From Ferdinandcohnia sp047246645 (lineage in GTDB: Bacteria; Bacillota; Bacilli; Bacillales; Bacillaceae_L), in the NCBI RefSeq assembly GCF_047246645.1, contig NZ_JBFOKR010000005.1, forward strand, positions 1 through 64,000: 64,000 nt of DNA. Reading direction: 5' to 3'. Positions 26,358 to 34,992 of this stretch are shown here, one piece after another. Both the position numbers and the translations under genes were made by a program. Every line of letters starts with the position of its first letter. The stretch's first letter is position 1. The notes beneath the pieces were generated by a model. It saw nothing but the letters and a program-made list of their open reading frames with translations. It was not told the DNA's origin and did not search any database.

Positions 26358-27581
26358 ATGGCAACTTTACTTTTAATAATCATTTATTTGGCTTTTATCA
26401 GCTTAGGGTTACCTGATTCTTTATTAGGGGTAGCATGGCCTGTGATGCAAAAAGACTTTGGAGCCCCACTTGAGACTGCTGGGGTACTATTTATGACGAT
26501 TGCAGGCAGTACCATTATATCCAGTTTATTTAGTGGAAGGGTTCTTAAACAATTTGGAACTGGGAAAGTTACATTTGTAAGTACATTAATGACTGCTGGA
26601 GCATTACTAGGATTTTATTTTGCACCTTCTATAATTTGGCTTTTCTTATGTGCCATTCCACTTGGAATAGGTGCTGGAGCAATTGACGCCGGATTAAACG
26701 ATTATGTGGCTACACACTATAAGGCACATCATATGAGTTGGTTACATTCTTTTTGGGGGGTTGGAGCTACACTAGGTCCTGTTATAATGGCTCAGTTTAT
26801 ATCAGGAGAAACATCTTGGAGCAGTGGCTACCTGACAATAGCTGGAATTCAATTCTTATTAGTAGTAATTTTGTTTTTTACTTTACCTTTATGGAACAAA
26901 GTGACTGCAATATATAGTGTCGAATCGAACGAGGTGCATAATGAATCAAAAAGCGTCTCACTAAATGAAGAAAATGGTAATATCAAACCCCTACAAATTA
27001 AAGGGGTAAAATTGGCTCTATTCTCCTTTCTGTTTTATTGTGGGGTTGAAGCAACAGTAGGATTATGGGGAAGTAGCTACTTGGTTAATGTAAAGGATTT
27101 ACCCGTGGCGACTGCTGCAAAATGGGTATCATTTTATTACGGCGGAATAACGATTGGTAGATTTATTACAGGATTTATAACTTTTAAGGTAACTAATCGT
27201 ACGCTCATCCGGACGGGGCAGTTTATCGCTTTAGCAGGGGCATTACTGCTAATCTTACCATTACCATCAATTTTTTCATTAGTAGGTTTTGTACTGGTTG
27301 GCCTAGGATTAGCACCAATATTTCCATGTATGTTACACGAAACGCCAACACGTTTTGGAAAGAAGCATTCTCAGACCATTATGGGATATCAAATGGCTAT
27401 GGCATATACAGGTAGTACATTTGTGCCTCCATTACTTGGGTTCATTGCATCGTATGTAACAATAGGAATTTTCCCAATCATTGTTGTTATTTTTGTCGCG
27501 GCAATGCTATTAAGCTCAGAGAAGCTTAATAGTTTATTAAAGAAAAAAGGTTTAATAAGAAAGTTACAAGTTCAAGAGTAG
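26358..27581 (+). CDS. MFS transporter, sugar (FucP-like) type
   Basis: 407 aa with 12 predicted membrane segments and a central charged loop (about 190-215). N-terminal features LGLPDSLLGVAWPVMQKDFG and GAGAIDAGLNDYVATHY plus HSFWGVGATLGPVI match the fucose permease-like branch of the major facilitator superfamily. It follows the ROK regulator in one operon, so the substrate is probably a sugar or sugar derivative; the exact one is unknown. Confidence 0.87.
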   Translation: MATLLLIIIYLAFISLGLPDSLLGVAWPVMQKDFGAPLETAGVLFMTIAGSTIISSLFSGRVLKQFGTGKVTFVSTLMTAGALLGFYFAPSIIWLFLCAIPLGIGAGAIDAGLNDYVATHYKAHHMSWLHSFWGVGATLGPVIMAQFISGETSWSSGYLTIAGIQFLLVVILFFTLPLWNKVTAIYSVESNEVHNESKSVSLNEENGNIKPLQIKGVKLALFSFLFYCGVEATVGLWGSSYLVNVKDLPVATAAKWVSFYYGGITIGRFITGFITFKVTNRTLIRTGQFIALAGALLLILPLPSIFSLVGFVLVGLGLAPIFPCMLHETPTRFGKKHSQTIMGYQMAMAYTGSTFVPPLLGFIASYVTIGIFPIIVVIFVAAMLLSSEKLNSLLKKKGLIRKLQVQE

Positions 27582-27656
27582 GGGAAATTTAAACAAAAAT
27601 AGTAAAGTACTTCTACCTAGTAGCGAAAGAATATAGTAAATGTATTAATAAAACAT

Positions 27657-27691
27657 TAAAGCATTTCTCTGAATGAGAAATGCTTTTTTTT
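27657..27691 (+). terminator. terminator of the ROK-MFS operon
   Basis: Stem AAAGCATTTCTC/GAGAAATGCTTT, 5-nt loop, eight-T tail. Confidence 0.88.
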
Positions 27692-27800
27692 ATAGAAATA
27701 TTAAAACAACAATAATATAATTAAAATTAATAATATTTTATTGTAAAACAATAAATAATAAAGTAAAATATAATCAATTAGAACAAGTAAGAGGTGTATT

Positions 27801-28655
27801 ATGAAACGTGAGTCAACATTCAGGAATAACCTCTGGGAGGATCAAATCATTAGATCGCTAAAACAGCTTGTTTATTTTGGGTGGGAACAGGCACTATCAT
27901 GTTTATTTCCTGTAGTAATTTTTGTGTCTTTAGCATTAACAAAAATCCTTCCACTTCCTTTGCTGCCAAGATATGATTGGCTGCTCATTATCTGCCTTTT
28001 GATGCAGTGGTGGATGTTGCGTTCTGGACTTGAAACTGGGGATGAACTAAAGGTAATCACATTGTTTCATCTTATTGGGTTAGCACTTGAACTTTTTAAG
28101 GTGCATATGGGCTCCTGGTCCTATCCAGAGGAAGGATATTTTAAAATTTATGGAGTACCTATGTATAGTGGGTTCATGTACGCAAGTGTAGCTAGTTATC
28201 TTTGCCAGGCTTGGAGACGCTTAGATGTTGAACTGATTAAGTGGCCACCGTTTTTAGTGGTAGTACCGCTTGCAGCTGCAATATATTTAAACTTTTTCAC
28301 ACACCATTATTGGATTGATGTACGCTGGTGGTTATCTTTCCTTGTGATTATCGTCTTTTGGCGAACATGGGTCATATATGAGGTTAATGGAACACGTTAC
28401 CGAATGCCACTCGCACTATCTTTTGTACTCATTGGATTTTTCATATGGGTAGCTGAAAACATTGCCACGTTCTTTGGAGCCTGGGAATATCCGAACCAAA
28501 CCGATGCGTGGAGCTTAGTTCATCTAGGAAAAGTAAGTTCCTGGCTATTATTAGTAATCGTCAGCTTTCTTATCGTAGCGACATTAAAGAGGTTTAAAGG
28601 AAAAAGTTCAACTGAGGTAGGTACTAGCAAATTTTTAAAAATATGGCTGTGTTAA
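27801..28655 (+). CDS. DUF817 family membrane protein (YoaT-like), C-terminus altered by an IS
   Basis: 284 aa with seven to eight membrane helices and conserved aromatic patches (GSWSYPEEGYFKIYGVPMYSGFMYASVASY, ATFFGAWEYPNQ) typical of DUF817/YoaT. Function is unknown. The insertion sequence at 28645 lies exactly at the original stop codon: before insertion the frame read AAA ATA TAA; now it reads AAA ATA TGG CTG TGT TAA. The protein thus gains Trp-Leu-Cys and loses its native terminator, now 1.7 kb away. A GAGGTG site precedes the ATG. Confidence 0.87.
   Translation: MKRESTFRNNLWEDQIIRSLKQLVYFGWEQALSCLFPVVIFVSLALTKILPLPLLPRYDWLLIICLLMQWWMLRSGLETGDELKVITLFHLIGLALELFKVHMGSWSYPEEGYFKIYGVPMYSGFMYASVASYLCQAWRRLDVELIKWPPFLVVVPLAAAIYLNFFTHHYWIDVRWWLSFLVIIVFWRTWVIYEVNGTRYRMPLALSFVLIGFFIWVAENIATFFGAWEYPNQTDAWSLVHLGKVSSWLLLVIVSFLIVATLKRFKGKSSTEVGTSKFLKIWLC
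28637..28644 (+). repeat. left target-site duplication of the IS1595-family element
   Basis: AAAAATAT, identical to 30338-30345 and directly abutting the left inverted repeat. Confidence 0.9.
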
Positions 28656-28723
28656 ATTTTAATGTTGATATTCATTATAAAATTAGGGATACCTAAATGG
28701 TTCCCTAACTTTTGTAATTTGAA

Positions 28724-29182
28724 TTAAGATAATTCTTCTAAACCCCAATCATTGTAAGTGTATTTTTCATTCTCAGATATAGGTTTATAACTTTTACAAA
28801 AATCAAGAAGTTTTCTACTCCTTCTACCAAAAGATTTATCCTGTTTGGAGAAGATTTCAACCACATCATCCCGATTGAGAAAAGTCTTATCTTTTAAGCA
28901 GAATATCTCATTTTCTAAATCACCGAATGGATTAAAGTTACCATGTCGGCAAGATTGACAACAAGCGATACTGATATTGTCTGGAAGTTCTTTCTGTAAA
29001 TACTTTACTGCATATTCAATAGAACTGGATAACTTAGATTGAATTTGGTGATTATTCACTTGGACTTCAAAGCGAATGTTTTGAAATTCTTCTTCATCTA
29101 ATTGTTCGTAAAACATATTTGTTGGTATGACTGAGATTTTTCCGTCAATTAGATAATTCACATTCAAAGTATCTACTTTCAA
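28724..29182 (-). CDS. IS passenger gene, unknown protein with a cysteine cluster
   Basis: 152 aa. It starts with TTG after a good AGGAGG site, 35 bases downstream of the transposase and inside the terminal repeats, so it moves with the element. A Cys-rich patch CCQSCRHGNFNPFGDLENEIFC (about 88-109) may bind metal. The N-terminal half is acidic beta-rich sequence. I do not recognise the family. Passenger genes are known in the IS1595 family; whether this one aids transposition, protects the host or is a regulator cannot be told. Confidence 0.75.
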   Translation of the reverse strand: MKVDTLNVNYLIDGKISVIPTNMFYEQLDEEEFQNIRFEVQVNNHQIQSKLSSSIEYAVKYLQKELPDNISIACCQSCRHGNFNPFGDLENEIFCLKDKTFLNRDDVVEIFSKQDKSFGRRSRKLLDFCKSYKPISENEKYTYNDWGLEELS

Positions 29183-29217
29183 TGGACAGACCTCCTAATA
29201 AATTTACATAAATAGAT

Positions 29218-30246
29218 TTAGATAATGAATTTTGAAAGACGCAAACTATCATAAGTATCCGTCATTTCAAATACAAATGATGTTAATAAAAGTTCTTTTA
29301 TATTGTGTTTAGTGCTTTCATTACTTCGACTATCCACAAATAAGAACCAAGCAAGGTAATTGTCAAGGTACTTTGTAGCCACGCCTTTAAAACGGTTTAT
29401 CCATTGTTTCATACGAGAATGAAGACCGTTGACATTTTGGATGTGGTACAAACCCTTAATAACGTGTTTGCCACCGTCTGATTTAATTCGGTAATGCTCT
29501 AAACCTTTTTCCTTTGCATAGGTTTTATAGGCTCTCCAAGCATCTGTCACAAGCACATTGTCAGGTGTCAGTTTAGAGCCAATCATATTATCAACTTTAG
29601 TTTTCACTACACGCCCCATACAAGCGACCTTTGATACTGTTGCTTTGGTGCGGTCTCTTGCAACAAGAACACATACTTGTTCGTGGCTAATGCCTCTATG
29701 TTTGGATTTTCCACCACGCTTACGAGGTTTGCGGTCAGTAATGCCACGTTGTCCTTTTTGGGAGTATAGGAAATAGGTCTCGTCAACTTCAACGATACCT
29801 TCAAATTGCTCAAAATCCATTTGTTTTAAGGCACTCAATAATTTGTGTCTCCAATAAAAAAGTGTAACCCAAGTAACCCCTACGATTTCAGCAGATTTTC
29901 GCAGGGAATAACCTTTGAACATACAATCAACAAACGTAATCCATTCATCGCCCTTTCGAGTTCGATAAAGAACTGTATTAGTTGTATCAGTAAATGTCTT
30001 ACTACAACATTTACAACGATAGCGTTGGCGACCATTGTGTTTCCCGAACCTAACAACATGTTCAGACGCACAATGAGGGCATTGAAAACCTTCTTTGAAA
30101 CGGGTTTCTCTCAGTTCATTAATTAGGCGACCACCAACAGAGGAAGAAGGCTCAACATAGCGTTTTACCCATTGAAACACACGCTCTTTCTCTGTGTGTG
30201 ATAATTTGTCGATATGTTTTAATAGATTACTGAACGCTTTGCTCAA
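29218..30246 (-). CDS. IS1595-family transposase
   Basis: 342 aa. An N-terminal zinc ribbon (FQCPHCASEHVVRFGKHNGRQRYRCKCC, about 54-81) is followed by a helix-turn-helix (SLRKSAEIVGVTWVTLFYWRHKLL) and the ISXO2-like DDE nuclease domain. The acidic residues appear in GIVEVDETYF, VLVTDAWRAY and the late HIQNVNGLHSRMKQWINRF segment, the family's DDN/E pattern. It starts with TTG after GGAGG. The frame is open over its full length, so it is probably active. Confidence 0.93.
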   Translation of the reverse strand: MSKAFSNLLKHIDKLSHTEKERVFQWVKRYVEPSSSVGGRLINELRETRFKEGFQCPHCASEHVVRFGKHNGRQRYRCKCCSKTFTDTTNTVLYRTRKGDEWITFVDCMFKGYSLRKSAEIVGVTWVTLFYWRHKLLSALKQMDFEQFEGIVEVDETYFLYSQKGQRGITDRKPRKRGGKSKHRGISHEQVCVLVARDRTKATVSKVACMGRVVKTKVDNMIGSKLTPDNVLVTDAWRAYKTYAKEKGLEHYRIKSDGGKHVIKGLYHIQNVNGLHSRMKQWINRFKGVATKYLDNYLAWFLFVDSRSNESTKHNIKELLLTSFVFEMTDTYDSLRLSKFII

Positions 30247-30337
30247 CCTTGTGACCTCCTCGAATGTTTGTTCTTATCCTAATTATACAAAGATTTCAAG
30301 AAGGTTTCAAATATCAACATTTACCTTTAACAGAGCC

Positions 30338-30345
30338 AAAAATAT
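30338..30345 (+). repeat. right target-site duplication of the IS1595-family element
   Basis: AAAAATAT directly after the right inverted repeat, identical to the left copy. Joining both sides restores the TAA stop of the DUF817 gene. Confidence 0.9.
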
Positions 30346-30396
30346 AAAACGCGTAAAAGTAAGGCAGGTAATTATTATATATGTGAGCAGCAAAAT

Positions 30397-30426
30397 AAAA
30401 AGCGTCAATGATTGACGCTTTTTTAT
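30397..30426. terminator. bidirectional terminator between the DUF817 locus and Mn catalase
   Basis: Stem AAAAGCGTCAAT/ATTGACGCTTTT with a 1-3 nt loop and A/T tracts on both sides. The catalase stop codon lies in its edge. It was probably the native terminator of the DUF817 gene before IS insertion. Confidence 0.85.
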
Positions 30427-31277
30427 CTGTTTAAATCTTGTATACCAGGGCTATGTTCATTAGGCATTTCTGGTAACACAGGAACAGGATGACCTGCTGG
30501 AGGCGGTACCACTTGAAGAGTACCATCGTCTCTACTTGGGGATTCACCTTGGAAGATTTGTCCCATTAGTGTTTCATCTAATCTAAAATTAAATTGTGCA
30601 TTATGGAAGCCCATTTCAACATATTTTCTACACTCCGGATACTTGTTAATATCATAATTCGGCACTGGGAAGATTTTTGCCCAGTCCACACCGAGGGTTT
30701 CCAGAGCTTTTGCAAATGCATTTTGATGAGCATTATCACGAACAATTAAGAAAGCCAATGTTTCTCTAAATGTCTTATTAGAGCTCATTTCATATATTCT
30801 TGTTTTTTGGAGAACACCAGTAGATTCTAAAACTACATTATCAAGTAAATCACTAATCAAATTACCATGACTATAAACATAGTTTCCATTCCATGGATTT
30901 CCTGCAGCGTCAACAGGAAGCGAACTTTGTGCGCCCATAATAAAGTGATGAGGATTTGCATGTTTTATTGCATCCTCTAATGGAGCACCTGTATCACCAC
31001 CTGCACCAACAGCTTCTTCTCCAGAACCATTTAATAATTGATTGATTGTAGTTTGAACTAGTTCCACATGGCTAATTTCCTCTAGGAAGACCCCTCTAAT
31101 TAAATCGCGGTACTGCTTTTGGTTACCTCTAAAATTTGAGCTTTGGAAGAAGAATTGCATCATAGTTCTCATCTCGCCAAAACGGCCACCTAATGTTTCT
31201 TGAAGTACTTTTGCTGCAGAAGGATCGGGTTTATCAGGAACAATCATATTAATCAAATCTTCCTTATAAAAATACAT
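30423..31277 (-). CDS. manganese catalase (YdbD/CotJC family)
   Basis: 284-aa ferritin-like dimanganese enzyme that splits hydrogen peroxide. The metal ligands sit in the four-helix bundle: Glu in RTMMQFFFQSSNF and FLEEISHVELVQ (about 70), and the second pair in VVLESTGVL and VRDNAHQNAFAKALE (about 147-190). The C-terminal tail is rich in proline. It is related to spore catalase CotJC and to YdbD, a general-stress protein of B. subtilis. A GGAGG site lies before the start. A small SASP-like gene is just upstream on the same strand. Confidence 0.93.
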   Translation of the reverse strand: MYFYKEDLINMIVPDKPDPSAAKVLQETLGGRFGEMRTMMQFFFQSSNFRGNQKQYRDLIRGVFLEEISHVELVQTTINQLLNGSGEEAVGAGGDTGAPLEDAIKHANPHHFIMGAQSSLPVDAAGNPWNGNYVYSHGNLISDLLDNVVLESTGVLQKTRIYEMSSNKTFRETLAFLIVRDNAHQNAFAKALETLGVDWAKIFPVPNYDINKYPECRKYVEMGFHNAQFNFRLDETLMGQIFQGESPSRDDGTLQVVPPPAGHPVPVLPEMPNEHSPGIQDLNR

Positions 31278-31382
31278 GAGCTAACCTCCTTATAAGTTGT
31301 TTTACTTTGTTAATATTTGATTAACCATACAAAAATATCCTCTGCTTTATCCGCTATCATATATTTTGTTTCTAATTTTTTC

Positions 31383-31529
31383 TTAATCCTTCATTGCCCC
31401 TGCTTCTCGGGAAGTCATCGCACCTTGTCCTTCGCTTACATCTCTTTGAATTTCCTGTTTAACCTTTTGGGGATTAGTACCAGCGAAAGCTGAACCCGAA
31501 TTCTTTTTAGGTCGCAGATTCTGTTGCAT
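31383..31529 (-). CDS. small acid-soluble spore protein-like peptide
   Basis: 48 aa, hydrophilic, rich in Gln, Lys, Ser and Gly (TNPQKVKQEIQRDVSEGQGAM). Composition and the TNPQKVKQ segment resemble gamma-type SASPs, which store amino acids in spores, but the characteristic FGTEFASET repeats are missing, so this is a loose assignment. It starts at an ATG with GAGAGGAAT upstream and ends just before the catalase gene region, on the same strand. Confidence 0.55.
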   Translation of the reverse strand: MQQNLRPKKNSGSAFAGTNPQKVKQEIQRDVSEGQGAMTSREAGAMKD

Positions 31530-31724
31530 TTAGATATTCCTCTCTTTCGAATTTAATAATGGTAGTATTTGCAAAAAACTACTCGATCTATCCGGAGGAT
31601 AAAAGTAAAAATAACTTAGTAAAGTCGAGGAGTTATAAAAATTGTACAAGGTAAGGTAAGAGACATTATCGGAGGTGATGAAAGCAAAATGGAAATGTTA
31701 GGTTTCATTCTATAAAAATACATG

Positions 31725-31753
31725 TTGACAACAAACGAAAACGGGAGTAGATT
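31725..31753 (+). promoter_or_regulatory. promoter of the ktrAB leader
   Basis: TTGACA, a 17-bp spacer and TAGATT. Transcription would start about 35 bases before the riboswitch. Confidence 0.75.
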
Positions 31754-31795
31754 TTGATTATTAAATTATTAAAAATAAATATCCAACACCTTTTA

Positions 31796-31935
31796 TTCGC
31801 TGAATCTTATGAGCGGGGGAACCAATTATGATAGCGATGCTATCTCGGGGTGAATCTTACTTAGTAAGAAGGGATACTCTCAATTCCTAATCCGACAGCT
31901 AACCTCGTAAGCGTTATATGTAAGTCGAGAGAAAG
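31796..31935 (+). ncRNA. c-di-AMP riboswitch (ydaO/yuaA type)
   Basis: The conserved blocks appear in order: GCTGAATC, GAGCGGGGGAACCA, GGGGTGAATC, GGGATACTC, CCGACAGCTAACCTCGTAAGC and a final GAGAGAAAGG. This is the ydaO/yuaA aptamer, and yuaA is ktrA itself. High c-di-AMP is known to shut off expression through a terminator, which is present at 31951. The position before potassium uptake genes matches the established role. Confidence 0.93.
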
Positions 31936-31950
31936 GTCATAGGTTAGCCT

Positions 31951-31981
31951 AAGACCATTCTATTTGCGATGGTCTTTTTTT
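31951..31981 (+). terminator. riboswitch-controlled terminator
   Basis: Stem AAGACCAT/ATGGTCTT, 10-nt loop, seven-T tail, just after the c-di-AMP aptamer and 93 bases before ktrA. Confidence 0.88.
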
Positions 31982-31989
31982 GCGGGATA

Positions 31990-32055
31990 ATTCGCATAAG
32001 TGGAACTAACGAATAAGCTTTTGCTTAACTATAAGCAATCGCCGATTTCTCGAAT
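31990..32055 (+). repeat. possible diverged copy of a dispersed intergenic repeat
   Basis: GCATAAGTGGAACTA ... AGCAATCGCCGATTTCTCG resembles GCATAAGTGCAACTA ... GGCAATCGCCGAGTTTTCT at 38783-38843 in the same order, with a diverged middle. It lies in the ktrA leader after the terminator. Confidence 0.45.
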
Positions 32056-32073
32056 ATTGGTGCTAGGATAGAA

Positions 32074-32739
32074 ATGAGGACAGCTATGAGAAAGCAATTT
32101 GTAGTAATTGGTTTAGGTCGTTTTGGTAGTGCGTTATGCAGGGAATTGGATATGTTAGGTCATGAGGTGTTAGCGATTGATTCTAACGATGATAAAATAA
32201 ATACGATGTTACCATACTCTACAAATGCAGTTGTGGCAAATGCTACAGATGAAAATGTATTAAAGTCACTTGGAATACGGAACTTTGATGTTGCGATTGT
32301 CGGCATTGGAGAGGATATGCAATCGAGTATTCATTGTACATTGCTTCTAAAGGAAATGGGACTAAAAGTATGGGTAAAAGCCCAAAACTCATACCACCAA
32401 AAAATACTTGAAAAGATTGGTGCTGACCGGGTCATACAACCAGAACTAGATATGGGGATAAGAGTTGCTCATAAGCTAGATTCTGAGAATATTATTGACT
32501 ATATTGAGCTTTCAAAGGATTACAGCATCGTAGAATTGATTGCAACAGCAAAAATTGATCAGCGCTCGATTATTGAGTTGAAAGTACGTGCAAAATACGG
32601 ATGTACGATTTTAGCTATTAAAAGAGGAGAAGATATAAATATTTCACCATTACCAGAAGATATCATCTGTCGAGGAGATATTCTGGTTTTGGTGGGAAGT
32701 AATATTGATATAAAACGTTTTGAGGAGAAAGCGATGTAG
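32074..32739 (+). CDS. ktrA: Ktr potassium uptake system regulatory subunit KtrA
   Basis: 221-aa cytosolic RCK protein. The N-terminal Rossmann domain has the nucleotide motif VIGLGRFGSALCRELD (about 11-26), and the C-terminal RCK_C domain (about 137-221, SIVELIATAKIDQRSIIELKVRAKYGCTILAIKRGEDI) binds c-di-AMP in the family. It forms the ring that gates KtrB by binding ATP or ADP. It is controlled here at RNA level by the upstream c-di-AMP riboswitch. A second possible start at 32086 has a better ribosome site. ktrB follows 53 bases later. Confidence 0.93.
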   Translation: MRTAMRKQFVVIGLGRFGSALCRELDMLGHEVLAIDSNDDKINTMLPYSTNAVVANATDENVLKSLGIRNFDVAIVGIGEDMQSSIHCTLLLKEMGLKVWVKAQNSYHQKILEKIGADRVIQPELDMGIRVAHKLDSENIIDYIELSKDYSIVELIATAKIDQRSIIELKVRAKYGCTILAIKRGEDINISPLPEDIICRGDILVLVGSNIDIKRFEEKAM

Positions 32740-32792
32740 GTTCGAGTATGTTTTTTTAATAGAATACTAGCCTCGAAAGGTGCGTTATAAAG

Positions 32793-34118
32793 ATGATGTA
32801 TAAAAAGAGTGTTAAACTTTCTCCTTATCAACTGCTCATACTAATCTTTTTTGTTTTTATTATGATTGGTACTTGTTTATTAAAATTGCCATTGTCAACA
32901 ACGGAGTATATATCATGGATTGATGCATTATTTACTGCCACCTCCGCTGCGACAGTTACAGGTCTGATTGTAGTGGATACACCAGCTGTTTTTACGACAT
33001 TTGGAGAAGTAGTCATTCTCTCTTTAATTCAGCTTGGTGGATTAGGAATTATGTCTTTTGCAGTCCTAATCTATATGATGCTCGGGAAAAAGATTAGTTT
33101 AAAAGACAGGATTATCGTGCAACAAGCTCTGAATCAGACATCCATTGGTGGTATTATTAAACTAGTAAAGTATTTGTTTATCTTTTCTCTAACTATTGAG
33201 TTAATCGGGATGATGTTACTAGCGTTTAAATGGGTACCAGAGTATGGTTGGGGAACTGGGCTATACTACAGCCTTTTTCATTCTGTCTCAGCATTTAATA
33301 ATGCTGGTTTTGCATTATGGTCAGATAGTTTAATGGGGTATGTTGGCGATCCGCTTGTAAACACAGTTATCACAACCTTATTTATTATTGGTGGGATTGG
33401 TTTTACGGTTTTAATAGATGTTTGGCAAACTAAGAAATTAAAAAAATTCTCGTTACATTCAAAATTGATGATAATTGGTACTGTCGTCTTAAACGTAGTT
33501 GCGATGTTACTAGTTTTTGTATTAGAGTTTCATAACCCTAATACTCTGGCGAGTTTATCTACATTGTCTGATAAACTATGGGCAGCTTATTTTCAGGGAG
33601 TTGTAACAAGAACAGCTGGTTTTAATACAATTGATATTGCTGCAATAGATGAATCTACTGCATTCTTAATGGTAATTTTAATGTTTATTGGAGCGGGAAG
33701 TGCTTCAACAGGTGGGGGAATTAAACTAACTACATTTTTAGTAATAGTCTTTGGGGTACTTTCCTTTTTAAAAGGAAAAAAGGATGTAGTAATTTCAAAT
33801 CGTTCCATTTCAAATGAAATTGTTTTTCGTGCCTTGGCGATATCTAGTATCAGCCTCTTTTTTGTTCTACTTGCTGTATTTATCTTAACAATCTCAGAGG
33901 ATGCACCATTTTTAGTTTCATTATTTGAAGTGGTTTCTGCTTTTGGCACAGTAGGAATGTCGATGGGCTTAACGTATTCCTTAACATTGGTAGGAAAAAT
34001 AATTATCATATTTATTATGTTCTTAGGAAATATTGGACCTCTCACACTTGTTTACTCTTTATCGAAACCACGTGTATCCAAAATTAAATATCCGAAAGAG
34101 GATTTACTAACGGGGTAA
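32793..34118 (+). CDS. ktrB: Ktr potassium uptake system membrane subunit KtrB
   Basis: 441-aa TrkH/KtrB-type potassium (sodium-coupled) transporter made of four M1-P-M2 repeats. Selectivity-filter glycines are seen at ATSAATVTGLIVVDT (P1), SVSAFNNAGFALW (P2), TRTAGFNTIDI (P3) and VVSAFGTVGMSMGLT (P4). The gating insert GAGSASTGGGIKLTTF is present in the third repeat. Length is close to B. subtilis KtrB (445 aa). With KtrA it forms a complete low-osmolarity and osmostress potassium importer. Confidence 0.95.
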   Translation: MMYKKSVKLSPYQLLILIFFVFIMIGTCLLKLPLSTTEYISWIDALFTATSAATVTGLIVVDTPAVFTTFGEVVILSLIQLGGLGIMSFAVLIYMMLGKKISLKDRIIVQQALNQTSIGGIIKLVKYLFIFSLTIELIGMMLLAFKWVPEYGWGTGLYYSLFHSVSAFNNAGFALWSDSLMGYVGDPLVNTVITTLFIIGGIGFTVLIDVWQTKKLKKFSLHSKLMIIGTVVLNVVAMLLVFVLEFHNPNTLASLSTLSDKLWAAYFQGVVTRTAGFNTIDIAAIDESTAFLMVILMFIGAGSASTGGGIKLTTFLVIVFGVLSFLKGKKDVVISNRSISNEIVFRALAISSISLFFVLLAVFILTISEDAPFLVSLFEVVSAFGTVGMSMGLTYSLTLVGKIIIIFIMFLGNIGPLTLVYSLSKPRVSKIKYPKEDLLTG

Positions 34119-34163
34119 TAGAGTTGCTAGTGACTGAAATGGTCGTTATGAAAAAGTTAGGAG

Positions 34164-34206
34164 AAGTCCAACCCCTCTGAAAAGAGAGGGATTGGGCTTT
34201 TCTATT
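34164..34206 (+). terminator. terminator of ktrAB
   Basis: 14-bp stem AGTCCAACCCCTCT/AGAGAGGGATTGGGCT with a GAAA loop and T run. Confidence 0.88.
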
Positions 34207-34236
34207 ATTTCCATTTTGAATGGTATGCTTAGTAAT

Positions 34237-34902
34237 TTATGCTGAATATATTTGAAGAATATTCCCATCAGGGTCCGTTATAAAAATGGTATGTAATGCT
34301 TCCTTTCTATTGCTATTTACATTGAAATCAGATGTTTGTAGTAATCGATAATAATAAAATATCTTTAGAGGCTGTTGTTTTTTTACGGCTAACGAAAAGT
34401 CCTTAATTAGTGAAGGAGTAAGTAATTGATTGTTATTATGTATAGGTGAGTTATGATTTTCCTTTAATTTAATCCTAGAACGGTGAAGGGCCGTTTTTAC
34501 TGAAGTATTACTGATTCTTAGCATTTCAGCAATTTCTTCAGAAGTGTATTGAAAAACATCTTTTAATGTTAACAGCATAGCCTGGCGAATTGGAAGAGTA
34601 CTAATTAAAATTTCTAGTAAGCTATCCCATTCAGTAGGGTCAAAACTACTGGTATATAATTCATTAGGAGAAGTTGGAATTTCAGTTTTTTTACGTTTTT
34701 CATCAATAAATAGATTCCTAGCTGTTTTATATAGAAATGAAAGATTTATATTTCTATTTGGATCATCCTTTTTAATTTTAATAAATTTTATCAATGTCTC
34801 CTGAACTAAATCTTCGGCAATCCATTCTGAGCTAGTTAAAGATAAGCAATATCCATATAACTTTAAGGAAACTTCTTCAATATTATTTATTTCAATAGCC
34901 AT
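34237..34902 (-). CDS. sigma-70 family (ECF-like) RNA polymerase sigma factor with C-terminal extension
   Basis: 221 aa. Sigma region 2 (SEWIAEDLVQETLIKFIKI, and NLSFLYKTARNLFIDEKRKK) covers about 10-75, and region 4 (LPIRQAMLLTLKDVFQYTSEEIAEMLRISNTSVKTALHRSRIKLKE) about 103-150. A further 70 residues with LYQ-like strands follow, ending TIFITDPDGNILQIYSA, similar in place to the SnoaL-type tails of SigJ/ECF41 proteins but shorter. Such tails often control the sigma factor without a separate anti-sigma gene; none is next to it. Confidence 0.82.
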   Translation of the reverse strand: MAIEINNIEEVSLKLYGYCLSLTSSEWIAEDLVQETLIKFIKIKKDDPNRNINLSFLYKTARNLFIDEKRKKTEIPTSPNELYTSSFDPTEWDSLLEILISTLPIRQAMLLTLKDVFQYTSEEIAEMLRISNTSVKTALHRSRIKLKENHNSPIHNNNQLLTPSLIKDFSLAVKKQQPLKIFYYYRLLQTSDFNVNSNRKEALHTIFITDPDGNILQIYSA

Positions 34903-34992
34903 TTTTCCTCCAATAAATTTTTATAGATTATGTAACTTTTATTTAATTATAATCGTTTGTAGAGGAACAAAGAATAAGGAGAGTGATTTTGG

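Larger units (their letters stand above)
28645..30337 (-). mobile_element. complete IS1595-family insertion sequence with a passenger gene
   Basis: 1693 bp bounded by 28-bp terminal inverted repeats (28645-28672 and 30310-30337), 24 of 28 bases identical and starting GGCTGTGTTAAA or GGCTCTGTTAAA. Perfect 8-bp direct repeats AAAAATAT flank the element, matching the 8-bp target duplication known for IS1595. It carries the transposase (29218-30246) and a second gene (28724-29182), both on the minus strand. All parts look intact, which suggests recent insertion. Confidence 0.93.

Noticed and set aside
29183..29217. Transposase and passenger gene as one frameshifted gene
   Set aside because: Each has its own GGAGG site and TTG start, and the passenger protein has no transposase features.
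31671..31720. 7-8 codon frames after GGAGGTG before the ktrAB promoter
   Set aside because: Too short, upstream of the promoter, and without conserved features.
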